Shown here piece by piece: positions 6,269 through 13,507 of a DNA stretch of 16,203 bases. The stretch covers positions 1 through 16,203 of the forward strand of contig DATCVR010000137.1 in assembly GCA_036566745.1 (NCBI GenBank), given 5' to 3'. The translations under genes and the position numbers were made by a program. The notes beneath the pieces are model-generated. The model had not been told where the DNA came from. It saw nothing but the letters and a program-made list of their open reading frames with translations, and did no database searches. The number at the start of each line of letters is the position of its first letter. Position 1 is the first letter of the stretch. The stretch is from DATCVR01 sp036566745. Lineage in GTDB: Bacteria; Actinomycetota; Actinomycetes; Jiangellales; Jiangellaceae.

Positions 6269-6889
6269 ATGACCACACACACAGGCAGAGTGACCTGCAA
6301 CCTCACGATCTCGGCCGACGGGTACTCGGCCGGGCTCAACCAGACCGAGGAACGTCCGTTCGGCGACGACGGCGGCGACGGCTGGGGCGACAAGCTGCAC
6401 GCCTGGTACGCCGATGCCGAGGAGAACCAGGCCGAGATCGACGAGATGACAACCGGCACCAAGGCATTCGTTATGGGACGCAACATGTTCGGCCCGGTGC
6501 GTGGCGAGTGGGATCGGGCGTGGAACGGCTGGTGGGGTGACGATCCGCCGTACCACGCCCCGGTTTTCGTGCTCACCCACCACCCGCGCGACCCCCAGCC
6601 GATGGACGGCGGCACCACCTACCACTTCGTCACCGACGGAATCGAGTCGGCACTGACCCAGGCACGCGCGGCGGCCGGCGACGGCGACGTCGCGATCGTG
6701 GGCGGGGCGACCACCATCAACCAGTACCTCGCCGCCGGCCTGATCGACGAGCTGCGGCTGCACCTCGCGCCGCTCACGCTCGGCGCCGGCACCCGACTGT
6801 TCGAGGGCGTCCCGCAGCTGAGGCTCGAGCAGGTGAAGTCGCGAGCCGCGGCCTCGGTGACGCACGTGACCTACCGCGTGCTGCGCTGA
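6269..6889 (+). CDS. Dihydrofolate reductase / RibD C-terminal-like reductase
   Basis: A 206-residue protein from ATG 6269; in-frame starts upstream (6203, 6209) add a non-conserved stretch lying in the regulatory region. The RibD_C/DHFR-like fold is visible as an opening strand VTCNLTISADGYSAG, the segment AFVMGRNMFGPVRG (about 71-85), and the late core VAIVGGATTINQYLAAGLID with ELRLHLAPLTLGAGTRLF. GGA-T--QYLAAGLIDEL is the pyridine-nucleotide end of the fold. Such proteins are NADPH-dependent reductases, mostly of unknown substrate, and are not true folate enzymes. It is divergent from, and probably regulated by, the LysR protein. A second paralogue lies at 11190. Confidence 0.88.
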   Translation: MTTHTGRVTCNLTISADGYSAGLNQTEERPFGDDGGDGWGDKLHAWYADAEENQAEIDEMTTGTKAFVMGRNMFGPVRGEWDRAWNGWWGDDPPYHAPVFVLTHHPRDPQPMDGGTTYHFVTDGIESALTQARAAAGDGDVAIVGGATTINQYLAAGLIDELRLHLAPLTLGAGTRLFEGVPQLRLEQVKSRAAASVTHVTYRVLR

Positions 6890-6927
6890 CAGTAGGGCTG
6901 TCGTCACCGAATTTTCGTCGATCCCGG

Positions 6928-6957
6928 CCTGGGTCGTCGATCTCACCTGGGTCGTCG
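6928..6957. repeat. Two direct copies of CCTGGGTCGTCG
   Basis: Copies at 6928-6939 and 6946-6957, 18 bp apart, lie in the gap between the reductase gene and the convergent broken hydrolase. No function is evident and no terminator hairpin is obvious in this gap. Confidence 0.3.
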
Positions 6958-7011
6958 GACGCTGGGGCTGCGGTCGACCTGGACGATGGCGGCGAGGAGG
7001 TCTCGTTCTCG

Positions 7012-7847
7012 TCACTTCGCTGGTCGCGTCTTCGTGGCCTCCCCGCGGTCGAGGGCGGCGACCTCGCATACCGCCTCGGCGATGGCCGGGAAGTCCTTCT
7101 TGAGGATCGCGCCGTGGTTGCTGGCGACCTTCGCGCCGATCTGGATGTTCGGGTTGTGGGGTGGTCACCGCATCGAGGCTGGCGCGGATCCGTTCCTGCT
7201 CGTCACTACGGCTCCCGAAGGACGTCCCCGAAGCGACCACGTACCGAACCGGGACGGCGATGTCGTCCAGCACGGGGCCCAGCTCGCGCTCGCGGGAAAG
7301 CCTGCCGAGCTCGATGTTGCTGTTCGCCTGCTGTTCGGCGGTCATCCGCGGGGCCAGGCCCGTCGGGCGCAGCAACGGCAGGAACCAGCTCACCCGGCGG
7401 AACAGCTTCCGGATCCGCTGCTCCATGGCCTCGTCGAGCCAGTCGTGCGGGAACGCGCCGTCGACCAGCACCGCGCCCACGGCACGCCGCGGAATCCGGC
7501 CGGCCCAGTGCGCTCCCACGACCGCCCCGTAGGACCAGCCCACCACCAGCGCCCGATCGACCCCCTGGCCGCGAGAACGGCATCGACATCCCGCACGGCC
7601 GCCTCGAAGGAATAGTCCGCCGAACGCTTCGATCTGCCCCGGGCGCGCTCGTCGTAGGTGATGTGCCGCCACCCCGTCCCGAGTTCGGCGATGACCCGGC
7701 GCCAGTACCCCTGAGTCGCGAACTGGCCATTGACATAGACCACGGGGACGCCGGGACCGCCGGTGTCGGTGACAGCCAACGCCGTATCGTCAACCTGACC
7801 ATGCCGGTTCACGTCGAGCTGGTCGAGGACCTGCTTGTCTTCGTCAT
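7012..7847 (-). pseudogene. Alpha/beta hydrolase broken by frameshifts
   Basis: The protein reads in pieces. One frame from GTG 7812 gives ALAVTDTGGPGVPVVYVNGQ and HITYDERARGRSKRSADYSF. At a G-run (7561-7565) the sense moves to another frame, giving GVDRALVVGWSYGAVVGAHW with the nucleophile motif GWSYG, and on to VPVRYVVASGTSFGS. Near 7166-7170, at a C-run, it moves again and gives NPNIQIGAKVASNHGAIL with the catalytic His, ending at TGA 7012. The two shifts compensate in phase, but an in-frame stop (7390) ends translation in between. The N-terminus may also be shifted: ATG 7847 behind AGGAG gives MTKT, while the frame reading KQVLDQLDVNRHGQ is one base off. All domain parts are well preserved, so the decay is recent or the indels are sequencing errors. 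The gene follows DUF4097 by 14 bp. Confidence 0.8.
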
Positions 7848-7861
7848 GCGGCTCCGCTCCT

Positions 7862-8530
7862 TCAGAGGCTGCGGGCGGTGATGTCGCCGCGGGTGGTCGT
7901 GGCGCGGATGTCGAGTTCGGCGGTGCCGTCGTTCTTGAGGGCGTTGCTGACGCGGCCGAGAGTGGTGCCGGCGTCGAGGGTGGCCGAGACGCCGGTGGCG
8001 GCGACGACTGCGATGTCGCCGTCCTGCGTGCGGAGCACGACCGTGCCGCTCACCGCCTCAGCGATCCGGATGTCGCCCCGTGCGGTGGTGATCTCCGCGG
8101 GGCCGTTGAGCCGGCCGACCTCGACGTCGCCGTCGAGCGCGGTGAGGCGGACGCTCGCGGCCTCGTCGATCTTGATCTGGCGGTACGCGCCGTCGAAGGC
8201 GATGTCACCGAGGCGTCCGACCCCGCGGAGCTCGGCGCCGGCCGACGTGGCCTCGACGCTGGAGCCGGCGGGCAGCTGGACGGTGACCTCCAGGGACCCG
8301 GAGGGGCCGAAGAGCTGATTCTTGGGCTCGGCCGTGTGGATCCGCAGGACGCCGTCGGCGTAGGCGACGGTGGTCTGCTCAGCCGCCTTGGTATCGCGGC
8401 TCTTGGAGGGGTTGGCAGGCAGGACCTCGACGGTGGTGTCGGCGCGGTCTGCGGCGATGAACTGGATCCGCCCGGCGGGGATGTCCAGGACGGCGGAGAT
8501 CGGGGCGGTGGTGTCGAACTTCTGCATCAT
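7862..8530 (-). CDS. DUF4097-family protein
   Basis: A 222-residue protein beginning MMQKFDTTAPISAVLDIPAG; the second Met (8527) is better placed behind GGGAG and may be the true start. The body is the repetitive beta-strand pattern of the DUF4097/adhesin-like beta-helix: LEVTVQLPAGSSVEATSAGA, ASVRLTALDGDVEVGRLNGP, EITTARGDIRIAEAVSG, VVLRTQDGDIAV, and a closing ATTTRGDITARSL. There is no signal peptide or membrane segment, so it is cytoplasmic. The family is widespread next to transcription regulators and its biochemical role is unknown to me. Here it is divergent from a two-HTH regulator and leads an operon with the broken hydrolase. Confidence 0.88.
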   Translation of the reverse strand: MMQKFDTTAPISAVLDIPAGRIQFIAADRADTTVEVLPANPSKSRDTKAAEQTTVAYADGVLRIHTAEPKNQLFGPSGSLEVTVQLPAGSSVEATSAGAELRGVGRLGDIAFDGAYRQIKIDEAASVRLTALDGDVEVGRLNGPAEITTARGDIRIAEAVSGTVVLRTQDGDIAVVAATGVSATLDAGTTLGRVSNALKNDGTAELDIRATTTRGDITARSL

Positions 8531-8566
8531 GCACTCCCGTGCTCGTTGGTGTTTCTGACATTGGAA

Positions 8567-8595
8567 ACGCTACGTTGCTTTCTCGCCTCTGACAA
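8567..8595 (-). promoter_or_regulatory. Promoter of the DUF4097 operon
   Basis: On the minus strand -35 TTGTCA (8590-8595) and -10 TAGCGT (8567-8572) are separated by 17 bp, a near-ideal vegetative promoter. Transcription would start about 30 bases before the gene start. Confidence 0.6.
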
Positions 8596-8696
8596 TGCGT
8601 TCGTTGCGCAAGGTCAGCATTGATGCAGGTCACAGCAGAGAAACTGTTGCAACAGCCCTGAACGTAACGCAACGCCAACGGCTCCGACCTTTGCAA
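8574..8696. repeat. Cluster of GTTGC/GCAAC motifs, candidate operators
   Basis: Copies are at 8574 (GTTGC), 8604-8611 (palindrome TTGCGCAA), 8644-8655 (perfect 12-bp palindrome CTGTTGCAACAG), 8669 (GCAAC) and 8691-8696 (TTGCAA). They lie in the divergent region between DUF4097 and the regulator, and two touch or overlap the predicted promoters. Binding by the neighbouring regulator is inferred. Confidence 0.5.
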
Positions 8697-8720
8697 TGAC
8701 TGGGCGGTGAACGCTATGCT
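8691..8720 (+). promoter_or_regulatory. Promoter of the two-HTH regulator gene
   Basis: -35 TTGCAA (8691-8696) and -10 TATGCT (8715-8720) have an 18-bp spacer. The -35 is itself a TTGCAA motif, so a factor binding that motif would block the promoter. Confidence 0.55.
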
Positions 8721-8764
8721 GGACGGATCAGGGACCACTACGAAGGATCACCGAGGAGATCGTG

Positions 8765-9520
8765 ATGCCGGGAGGCAGGCTCACTCAGCAGGAACGCCAG
8801 CAGATCGCGCTGGGGCTGGCCGACAGCCTCCCCTACGCCGAGATCGCCCGACGCCTCGACCGTCCGACCTCGACGATCACGCGAGAGGTCATGCGCAACG
8901 GCGGCCCCACCGCCTACCGCGCCGATCTGGCCCACCGCGCCACCGAACGCCGCGCCCACCGGCGCAGGCCGACCCCCGCTCGAGCGGCGGGGTCGGTCCC
9001 CCAGCCACATGGACGCGACACCGAGGCCGTGGCCGAGTACGAGGAGACGTTCACCACCGTTCTCATGGCTTCGGGCCTGACCAAGATGACGGCCCGGGTG
9101 CTGACCTGCCTGTTCACCACCGACGCGGGCAGCCTCACCGCGTCCCAGCTCGCCCAGCGGCTCCAGGTCAGCCCGGCGTCCATCTCGAAGGCGATCACCT
9201 TCCTCGAGAGCCAGAGCCTCGTCCGTCGAGAGCGCGACGAACGCCGCCGCGACCGCTACGTCGTCGACGACGAGCTCTTCTACCAGGCGACGATCGCCAG
9301 CGCCCGATCCAACGACCAGCTCGTCGAGACCGCACGCCAAGGCGTCGCCATCCTGGGCCCTCACACCCCCGCCGCCGCCCGCCTGGAGAACATCGCCCGC
9401 TTCCTCGACTTCATCAGCGAGAGCATCACCCGCGCCGCCGAGCAGGCCCGCGAGGTCCTCCACACCACGTCCGGGACAACCCCGCCCGACGCCGCCCCAC
9501 CGCGTCCGGACCACGGATAG
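8765..9520 (+). CDS. Transcriptional regulator: IS30-like HTH fused to MarR/GbsR-type winged helix
   Basis: A 251-residue protein. ATG 8765 has GAGGAG six bases upstream; an in-frame GTG one codon earlier is less well spaced. Residues 4-50 form a helix-turn-helix very like the HTH_38 end of IS30 transposases: GRLTQQERQQIALGLADS and YAEIARRLDRPTSTITREVM. A basic Arg-rich linker (about 59-72) follows. Residues about 85-200 are a MarR/GbsR-like winged helix: GLTKMTARVLTCLFTTD, then LTASQLAQRLQVSPASISKA, and the wing SLVRRERDERRRDRYVVDDE. The C-terminus is helical with a Pro/Asp tail. No transposase catalytic core is present. It faces DUF4097 across a shared regulatory region, so repression of that operon and of itself is the likely role; the ligand is unknown. 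Confidence 0.87.
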   Translation: MPGGRLTQQERQQIALGLADSLPYAEIARRLDRPTSTITREVMRNGGPTAYRADLAHRATERRAHRRRPTPARAAGSVPQPHGRDTEAVAEYEETFTTVLMASGLTKMTARVLTCLFTTDAGSLTASQLAQRLQVSPASISKAITFLESQSLVRRERDERRRDRYVVDDELFYQATIASARSNDQLVETARQGVAILGPHTPAAARLENIARFLDFISESITRAAEQAREVLHTTSGTTPPDAAPPRPDHG

Positions 9521-9584
9521 GCAGCCGTCTCGAGGCCTTGGCCGTCGTCTTGCTCGGGGTTTCGACCCGGATCCGCGCGGGGCG

Positions 9585-10817
9585 CTATCCCAGCTGGTCG
9601 CGGCGTCGGGTCAGGTAGGCAGTCTCGGCGGTGTTGCCGGCCAGCTCGATGGCTGTGTCGTAGGCCGCGCGTGACTCCTTGCTGTGGCCCAGCCGGCGCA
9701 GGAGGTCGGCGCGGGTCGCGTGATAGGCGTGATAGCCGGCCAGCGTGTCCTCGAGACGGTCGACGGCCGCCAGTGCCACGTCCGGGCCGTCGAGCTCGGC
9801 GACCGCGATGGCCCGGTTGAGGGCGATGATCGGCGAGGGGTCGAGGCGGACGAGCTGGTCGTAGAGGGCGACGACCTGCGACCAGTCGGTGTCGCGTACA
9901 TCGCGGGCGGAGGTGTGCACGGCGTTGATCGCCGCGAGGATCTGGAAGCGACCCGGAGCCACCCCGCCAGCGGCGGCGGCGAGGCGTTCGCGCACCAGCC
10001 GATGACCCTCGGCGATCAGTTCCGCATCCCAGGCCCCACGGTCCTGCTCGCCGAGGGGGACCAGCTCGCCGTTCGCCGAGACCCGGGCAGTGCGGCGGGC
10101 CTCGGTCAGGAGCATCAGCGCCAGCAGCCCGGCCGCCTCACCGTCCTCGGGCATCAGGGCGCGGACCAGGCGGGTCAGCCGGATCGCCTCGGCGGTCAGG
10201 TCGTGCCGGACGGGATCGGTGTCCGGGCCGGTCGCCAGGTAGCCCTCGTTGAAGACCAGGAACAGGACGGCGAGCACGCCGGAGACGCGAGCCGGGAGAT
10301 CCTCCGCGGACGGCACCCGATAGGGGATGCGAGCCGCCTTGATCTTGGCTTTCGCCCGGGTGATCCGCCGCCCCATGGCGGACTCCTGCACCAGGAAGGC
10401 ACGGGCGATCTCGGGCACGGACAGACCACTCACCATGCGCAGCGTCAGCGCCACCCGGGTCTCCATCGCCAGTGCCGGGTGACAGCAGGTGAATACCAGC
10501 CGCAGCCGGTCGTCGTCGATGGCCCCGAGAGACTCGGGCGAGTCGTCGTACACCATCCGAGCCTCCCTCTGCTTGTCGTCGCGCTTGTTCTCGCGCCGGA
10601 TCCGGTCGATGGCCTTGCGGTTGGCGGTAGTGGTCAGCCAGGCGCCAGGGTTGGGCGGCACGCCCTGGGCCCGCCACCGCTCCACGGCGGTCGCGAACGC
10701 CTCGGCCGCCGCCTCCTCGGCCACGTCGAGGTCGCCGAAACGCCTGGTCAGGGAAGCCACCACCCGCGCCCAGTCCTCGTGATGGGCCCGGGTGATCGCC
10801 TCCTCGACCACGCTCAC
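9585..10817 (-). CDS. ECF42-group RNA polymerase sigma factor with C-terminal extension
   Basis: A 410-residue protein. The start is GTG 10817, overlapping the stop of the DGPF gene as GTGA; the longer frame upstream lies inside that gene. Region 2 covers about 7-85 (HHEDWARVVASLTRRFGD, then EEAAAEAFATAVERW and TTTANRKAIDRIRRENKRDD). The hallmark LVFTCCHPAL and region 4 follow to about 165 (SGLSVPEIARAFLVQESAMG, then RRITRAKAKI). The remaining 240 residues are a helical, TPR-like extension: FLVFNEGYLATG, then LNRAIAVAELDGPDVALAAV and a closing ATRADLLRRLGHSKESRAAY. ECF42 factors lack a classical anti-sigma factor, and this extension is thought to control them. Translational coupling to the DGPF gene is strong evidence of a working pair. 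Confidence 0.93.
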   Translation of the reverse strand: MSVVEEAITRAHHEDWARVVASLTRRFGDLDVAEEAAAEAFATAVERWRAQGVPPNPGAWLTTTANRKAIDRIRRENKRDDKQREARMVYDDSPESLGAIDDDRLRLVFTCCHPALAMETRVALTLRMVSGLSVPEIARAFLVQESAMGRRITRAKAKIKAARIPYRVPSAEDLPARVSGVLAVLFLVFNEGYLATGPDTDPVRHDLTAEAIRLTRLVRALMPEDGEAAGLLALMLLTEARRTARVSANGELVPLGEQDRGAWDAELIAEGHRLVRERLAAAAGGVAPGRFQILAAINAVHTSARDVRDTDWSQVVALYDQLVRLDPSPIIALNRAIAVAELDGPDVALAAVDRLEDTLAGYHAYHATRADLLRRLGHSKESRAAYDTAIELAGNTAETAYLTRRRDQLG

Positions 10818-11137
10818 AGGAACGGCCGCACCTCGATCCTCCGATCGCAGACCTTCGACGCTTCGGCGGCGAGCTCGAGCGCCACATCCAGATCGGGGGC
10901 CTCCCACACCCAGACGCCGGCGAGGTACTCCTTCGACTCCACGAAAGGCCCGTCGCTGAACACCGCCTGCTCGCCCCGGTTGTCGATGACCGTGGCCGCA
11001 TCGGTGTCCGCGAGCCCGCCCGCGAAGACCCAGTAGCCCTCGGCGATCAATCGTTCGTTGAACTCGCTGATGGCAGGCTGCCTGTCGGTGCTGCCGGGAT
11101 TGCTCTTGTCATCGATCACGGAAACCAGGTACCGCAT
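10814..11137 (-). CDS. YCII-related DGPF-domain protein, partner of the ECF42 sigma factor
   Basis: A 107-residue protein from ATG 11137, with AGGAG about eleven bases upstream. It begins MRYLVSVIDDKS and carries the group's naming motif DGPF at 62-65 within VFSDGPFVESKEYLAGVWVW, followed by an alpha/beta YCII-type end. The fold is a small dimeric ferredoxin-like barrel. DGPF genes accompany almost all ECF42 sigma factors; their biochemical role is unclear and a direct anti-sigma role has not been established as far as I know. Its stop overlaps the start of the sigma gene by 4 nt. The RibD/DHFR-like gene lies 52 bp upstream on the same strand. Confidence 0.93.
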   Translation of the reverse strand: MRYLVSVIDDKSNPGSTDRQPAISEFNERLIAEGYWVFAGGLADTDAATVIDNRGEQAVFSDGPFVESKEYLAGVWVWEAPDLDVALELAAEASKVCDRRIEVRPFL

Positions 11138-11189
11138 CTGAAGATCATCTCCTGTGGTGTCAAGACAGCGTGCTGGGTGGTCAGGGACT

Positions 11190-11798
11190 TCAGGCTGTTG
11201 CGTACTCCGGGCGCCCGGTCGGCCGGTAGACCTGGAGCGTTATGCCACTCGTGAAGGCTTGGGAGTCGACCAGGTCGAGCGCTGTGTCCGGGCCGGTGTC
11301 GGGGAACAGTCGCGTGCCCTGGCCGACGACCACGGGATAGGTCAGCAGGGTGATCTCGTCCACCAGGTGGTTGTCCAGCAGCCAGCGGACCAGCTTGCCG
11401 CTGCCGTGCACCTGCAGCTCGCCTCCCGGCTCGGCCTTCAGGTCTCGGACGGCGGCCGCGAGGTCACCGGAGAGGACGGTCGTGTCCGCCCATCGCGGGT
11501 CGGTCAGCGTGGTCGATGCTACGTACTTGGGTCGCGCGTTCAAGGGGCCTGCAATGGGGCTGCTGCCCGGATCAGGCATGACTCCCCAGGAGCCGGCGAA
11601 GATCTCGTAGGTCCGCCGGCCGAACAGGAACGCGTCGGCGCGCTGGTAGACCTGGCCGAGGAACGTCTCGGCCTCGTCGCCGAACAGCGGCAGAGCCCAT
11701 CCCCCACGCTCGAATCCGCCCCTGCGGTCCTCGTTCGATCCGCCGAGGCCCTGCATCACTCCGTCGACGGAAACGTTCGTGACAGTCGTCAGTTTCAT
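11190..11798 (-). CDS. Dihydrofolate reductase / RibD C-terminal-like reductase, first gene of the ECF42 cassette
   Basis: A 202-residue protein. The start is ATG 11798 behind AGAGGGA nine bases away; the frame remains open to 12017 but that part is not protein-like. Family signs are MKLTTVTNVSVDGVMQGLGG, then ADAFLFGRRTYEIFAGSW, KYVASTTL, and the late core LQVHGSGKLVRWLLDNHLVD with EITLLTYPVVVGQGTRLF. It is only moderately similar to the paralogue at 6269, so this is not a recent duplication. Genes of this type are common in ECF42 neighbourhoods, which supports their being targets or co-operonic members. A candidate ECF42 promoter lies 69-95 bases upstream. Confidence 0.9.
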   Translation of the reverse strand: MKLTTVTNVSVDGVMQGLGGSNEDRRGGFERGGWALPLFGDEAETFLGQVYQRADAFLFGRRTYEIFAGSWGVMPDPGSSPIAGPLNARPKYVASTTLTDPRWADTTVLSGDLAAAVRDLKAEPGGELQVHGSGKLVRWLLDNHLVDEITLLTYPVVVGQGTRLFPDTGPDTALDLVDSQAFTSGITLQVYRPTGRPEYATA

Positions 11799-11866
11799 GA
11801 TCGTCGGTCCCTCTCGTCGGGATCTGTCCCTGCGAGGCGCCCCTCCTGGGCGGCCGTCATCCTTTC

Positions 11867-11893
11867 TACGAACACCGGTGCCCCGATCCGACA
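11867..11893 (-). promoter_or_regulatory. Candidate ECF42 promoter for the reductase-DGPF-sigma operon
   Basis: Minus-strand TGTCGG (11888-11893), 17 bases, then CGTA (11867-11870). One base of each box differs from the remembered ECF42 consensus (TGTCGA, CGA/TC). The 17-bp spacing equals that of the site at 2571. Confidence 0.35.
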
Positions 11894-12009
11894 CCGCCTC
11901 CCGGACTTCTATCGATGACTTTGCCGGTACGCCGGTTGCGCCGTGGAGCGAGCCAACCCTCGCTCGCCGCACACGGCTGCACAATCCCCTACCCGCGGGT
12001 GCCTCTGCA

Positions 12010-12190
12010 GGGACCAAGATCGCCCCGAGAATCTACGGGGCCACGAAGACCAGGCCACCCTCGGCGCCGAGCTGGTACCGGTGATCCGCCAGGGCTATCA
12101 GGACAACATCGGCGTCTATGGCGCCCGCAAGATCCACGCCGAGAGGTCAACCGCAAGGCCACCGAAGTCGGTCACGAGGGGACGTCCTAA
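12010..12190 (+). pseudogene. IS3-family transposase (OrfB) fragment, decayed
   Basis: Three frames carry consecutive pieces of an IS3-type OrfB. Frame one has APRIYGATKTRPPSA at 12022-12066, like the VAPSTYYAAKTRPPSAR segment of actinobacterial IS3 transposases. The next frame has AELVPVIRQGYQDNIGVYGA and RKIHAE at 12066-12143, matching the strongly conserved VYGARKIHAEL region. The third has VNRKATEVGHE up to the stop at 12190. At least two indels separate them, and the DDE core is absent. No terminal inverted repeats were found, so only a scar remains, ending at the 3' end of the aldolase gene. Confidence 0.75.
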
Positions 12191-13020
12191 CCGCGGAGGA
12201 TCGTCCGAAGCCGTCGCATCGTCGCAGGTGAGTCCGGGTCGAGGAAGAACGACCGGCCGAGGCACAGTCCGTCCAGCCCGACATCCGTGACCATCACCGC
12301 AGCCGCCCTCAGGTCGTCCGCGCTCTTCTTCTCGCCGCCCGCCATGAGCAGCATCGTCGGCCCCGGCGCAGCGGCACGCAGCGCCGTCAAGGTCGTGACG
12401 TCGTCGGTGAAGGGAAACTTCACGATGTCCGCGCCGAGCTCCGTCGCCACGGTCACGGCATGCAATACGTGCGCGCGGTCGGTGAGAGCCGTGACGCGGT
12501 CCGGCCGTGGGTAGGCGGCGACCATCATGGGCATGCCGTACCGATGTGCGGCGCAGACGTAGTCGCCCAGCTCGCGCAACTGCTCGGGCTCCTCCGGCGC
12601 GCCGACGTTCAGGTGGAAGCAGGCCGCGACGGCGTCGGCCGCCACGACCTGCTCGATGCCGAAGACACCGCGCCGCACCCGCTCGGCACCCATCGTCGTA
12701 CCGGCGTTGACGTTCATGATCTGCGCGGTCGGTCTCCACCCGGCTGCGGTGGAGAAGGCCTTGAGCGTTCCCGGGAACGCCATGATCGCCTCACACGACG
12801 CCTCCCTCACGGCGGCGCGCAATGCCTGAAGGTCGGACAACGTGCCGATCGGCCCGGAGCTGAGCCGGTCGTCGAGTGCCAGGACCAGTCCTCGACTCGC
12901 GATCCGGAGTCTCGTCAGACGGGACGCGAGCCCGACGTTCTCGAGGGTCGAGACGACCACGTCGCCAGGTCGGGTCGCCAACGAGGCGTCGCTGGCAGCC
13001 CCAAGATCGTCGTCAATCAC
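12187..13020 (-). CDS. Class I aldolase of the DeoC/LacD/FbaB type
   Basis: A 277-residue protein from GTG 13020. The TIM-barrel aldolase pattern is clear: LVLALDDRLSSGP (strand 1 region), CEAIMAFPGTLKA, FHLNVGAPEEPEQL, PMMVAAYPRPD, then LGADIVKFPFTDD with the predicted Schiff-base lysine K201. It closes with TMLLMAGGEKKSADDLRAAA, GLDGLCLGRSFF, the phosphate-binding end. This matches the DeoC/LacD superfamily that includes class I FBP aldolase, LsrF and 2-amino-3,7-dideoxy-threo-hept-6-ulosonate synthase. The exact reaction cannot be fixed: the neighbourhood has no sugar or shikimate genes. The gene is flanked by two pieces of dead mobile DNA, so it may be cargo. Confidence 0.8.
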   Translation of the reverse strand: MIDDDLGAASDASLATRPGDVVVSTLENVGLASRLTRLRIASRGLVLALDDRLSSGPIGTLSDLQALRAAVREASCEAIMAFPGTLKAFSTAAGWRPTAQIMNVNAGTTMGAERVRRGVFGIEQVVAADAVAACFHLNVGAPEEPEQLRELGDYVCAAHRYGMPMMVAAYPRPDRVTALTDRAHVLHAVTVATELGADIVKFPFTDDVTTLTALRAAAPGPTMLLMAGGEKKSADDLRAAAVMVTDVGLDGLCLGRSFFLDPDSPATMRRLRTILRG

Positions 13021-13026
13021 CGCGGC

Positions 13027-13032
13027 AGACTA
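13027..13032 (-). promoter_or_regulatory. -10 box for a leaderless aldolase mRNA
   Basis: Minus-strand TAGTCT lies six bases before GTG 13020. A TTGACC is present 19 bp further upstream, a slightly long spacing for a -35. Confidence 0.4.
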
Positions 13033-13044
13033 CTTCCCGAGCCG

Positions 13045-13335
13045 TGGCGGTGGTCAACACGGAGCTCGCGGCCCGCGACGCTTCGCACGAGCCCTGGGAC
13101 CGCGAGATCGGCATCTCGAGGCAGCGGAGGCCGAGCTTCGCGGGCGACGTACTCGGCGACGCACCCGCACTCATGCCGACATCGAGGTCTTGGTGGACTC
13201 GCTCGGCGACATCGGAGCGGCCCCAGATCAGACCAACCCCGACGACCTCTCAGCCCTGAGCGCGGCCACGCGACTGGCTGCGGCCGGCAACCAACGACGC
13301 CGGACCGCAGTCATCTGCGGCCCGGCGTCAGGGAT
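13045..13335 (+). pseudogene. Decayed C-terminal fragment resembling a large serine recombinase
   Basis: One frame gives VNTELAARDASHEPWDREI, like the coiled-coil helix of serine recombinases; the next gives LEAAEAELR and then HADIEVLVDSLGDIGAAPDQ with TNPDDLSALSAATRLAAA. The pattern ADIE-LV--LGDI-A-L--ADP-D---LY--L-LRL is how many actinobacterial serine recombinases end. No catalytic N-terminus or recombinase zinc ribbon is present, the frame shifts at least once, and there is no start signal. It ends about ten bases before the 3' end of the tRNA gene. The assignment rests on the remembered family pattern only; otherwise this 323-bp gap (13021-13343) holds no gene. Confidence 0.45.
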
Positions 13336-13343
13336 AACACGTG

Positions 13344-13428
13344 TGTCCGAGGGGGGACTTGAACCCCCACCCCCTTGACGGGGACTAGCACCTCAAGCTA
13401 GCGCGTCTGCCTATTCCGCCACCCGGAC
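13344..13428 (-). tRNA. tRNA-Leu (anticodon GAG)
   Basis: The minus strand folds into an 85-nt class II tRNA with a long variable arm. The acceptor stem GTCCGGG pairs with CTCGGAC (one G-U), with discriminator A at 13344. The anticodon stem CTAGC/GCTAG encloses the 7-nt loop TTGAGGT, giving anticodon GAG (reads CUC and CUU). The T arm GGGGGTTCAAGTCCCCC is perfect. CCA is not encoded. The leucine-type long variable arm CCCCGTCAAGGGG is visible. Confidence 0.96.
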
Positions 13429-13507
13429 GTGGACCTCTGACAACCCGTGTCAGCGGCGGGGCAACTGTACCAAAGCCAGGGGCCGTCCTGTCCAACCGAG
13501 GTCCGGC

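Noticed and set aside
9684..11036. A 450-codon plus-strand frame across the ECF42 and DGPF genes
   Set aside because: It is antisense to two certain genes and has no ribosome-binding site or recognisable domain.
6269..11798. The two RibD/DHFR-like reductases as a recent duplication
   Set aside because: They share only the fold motifs and differ in most positions and length details; they are distant paralogues in separate contexts.
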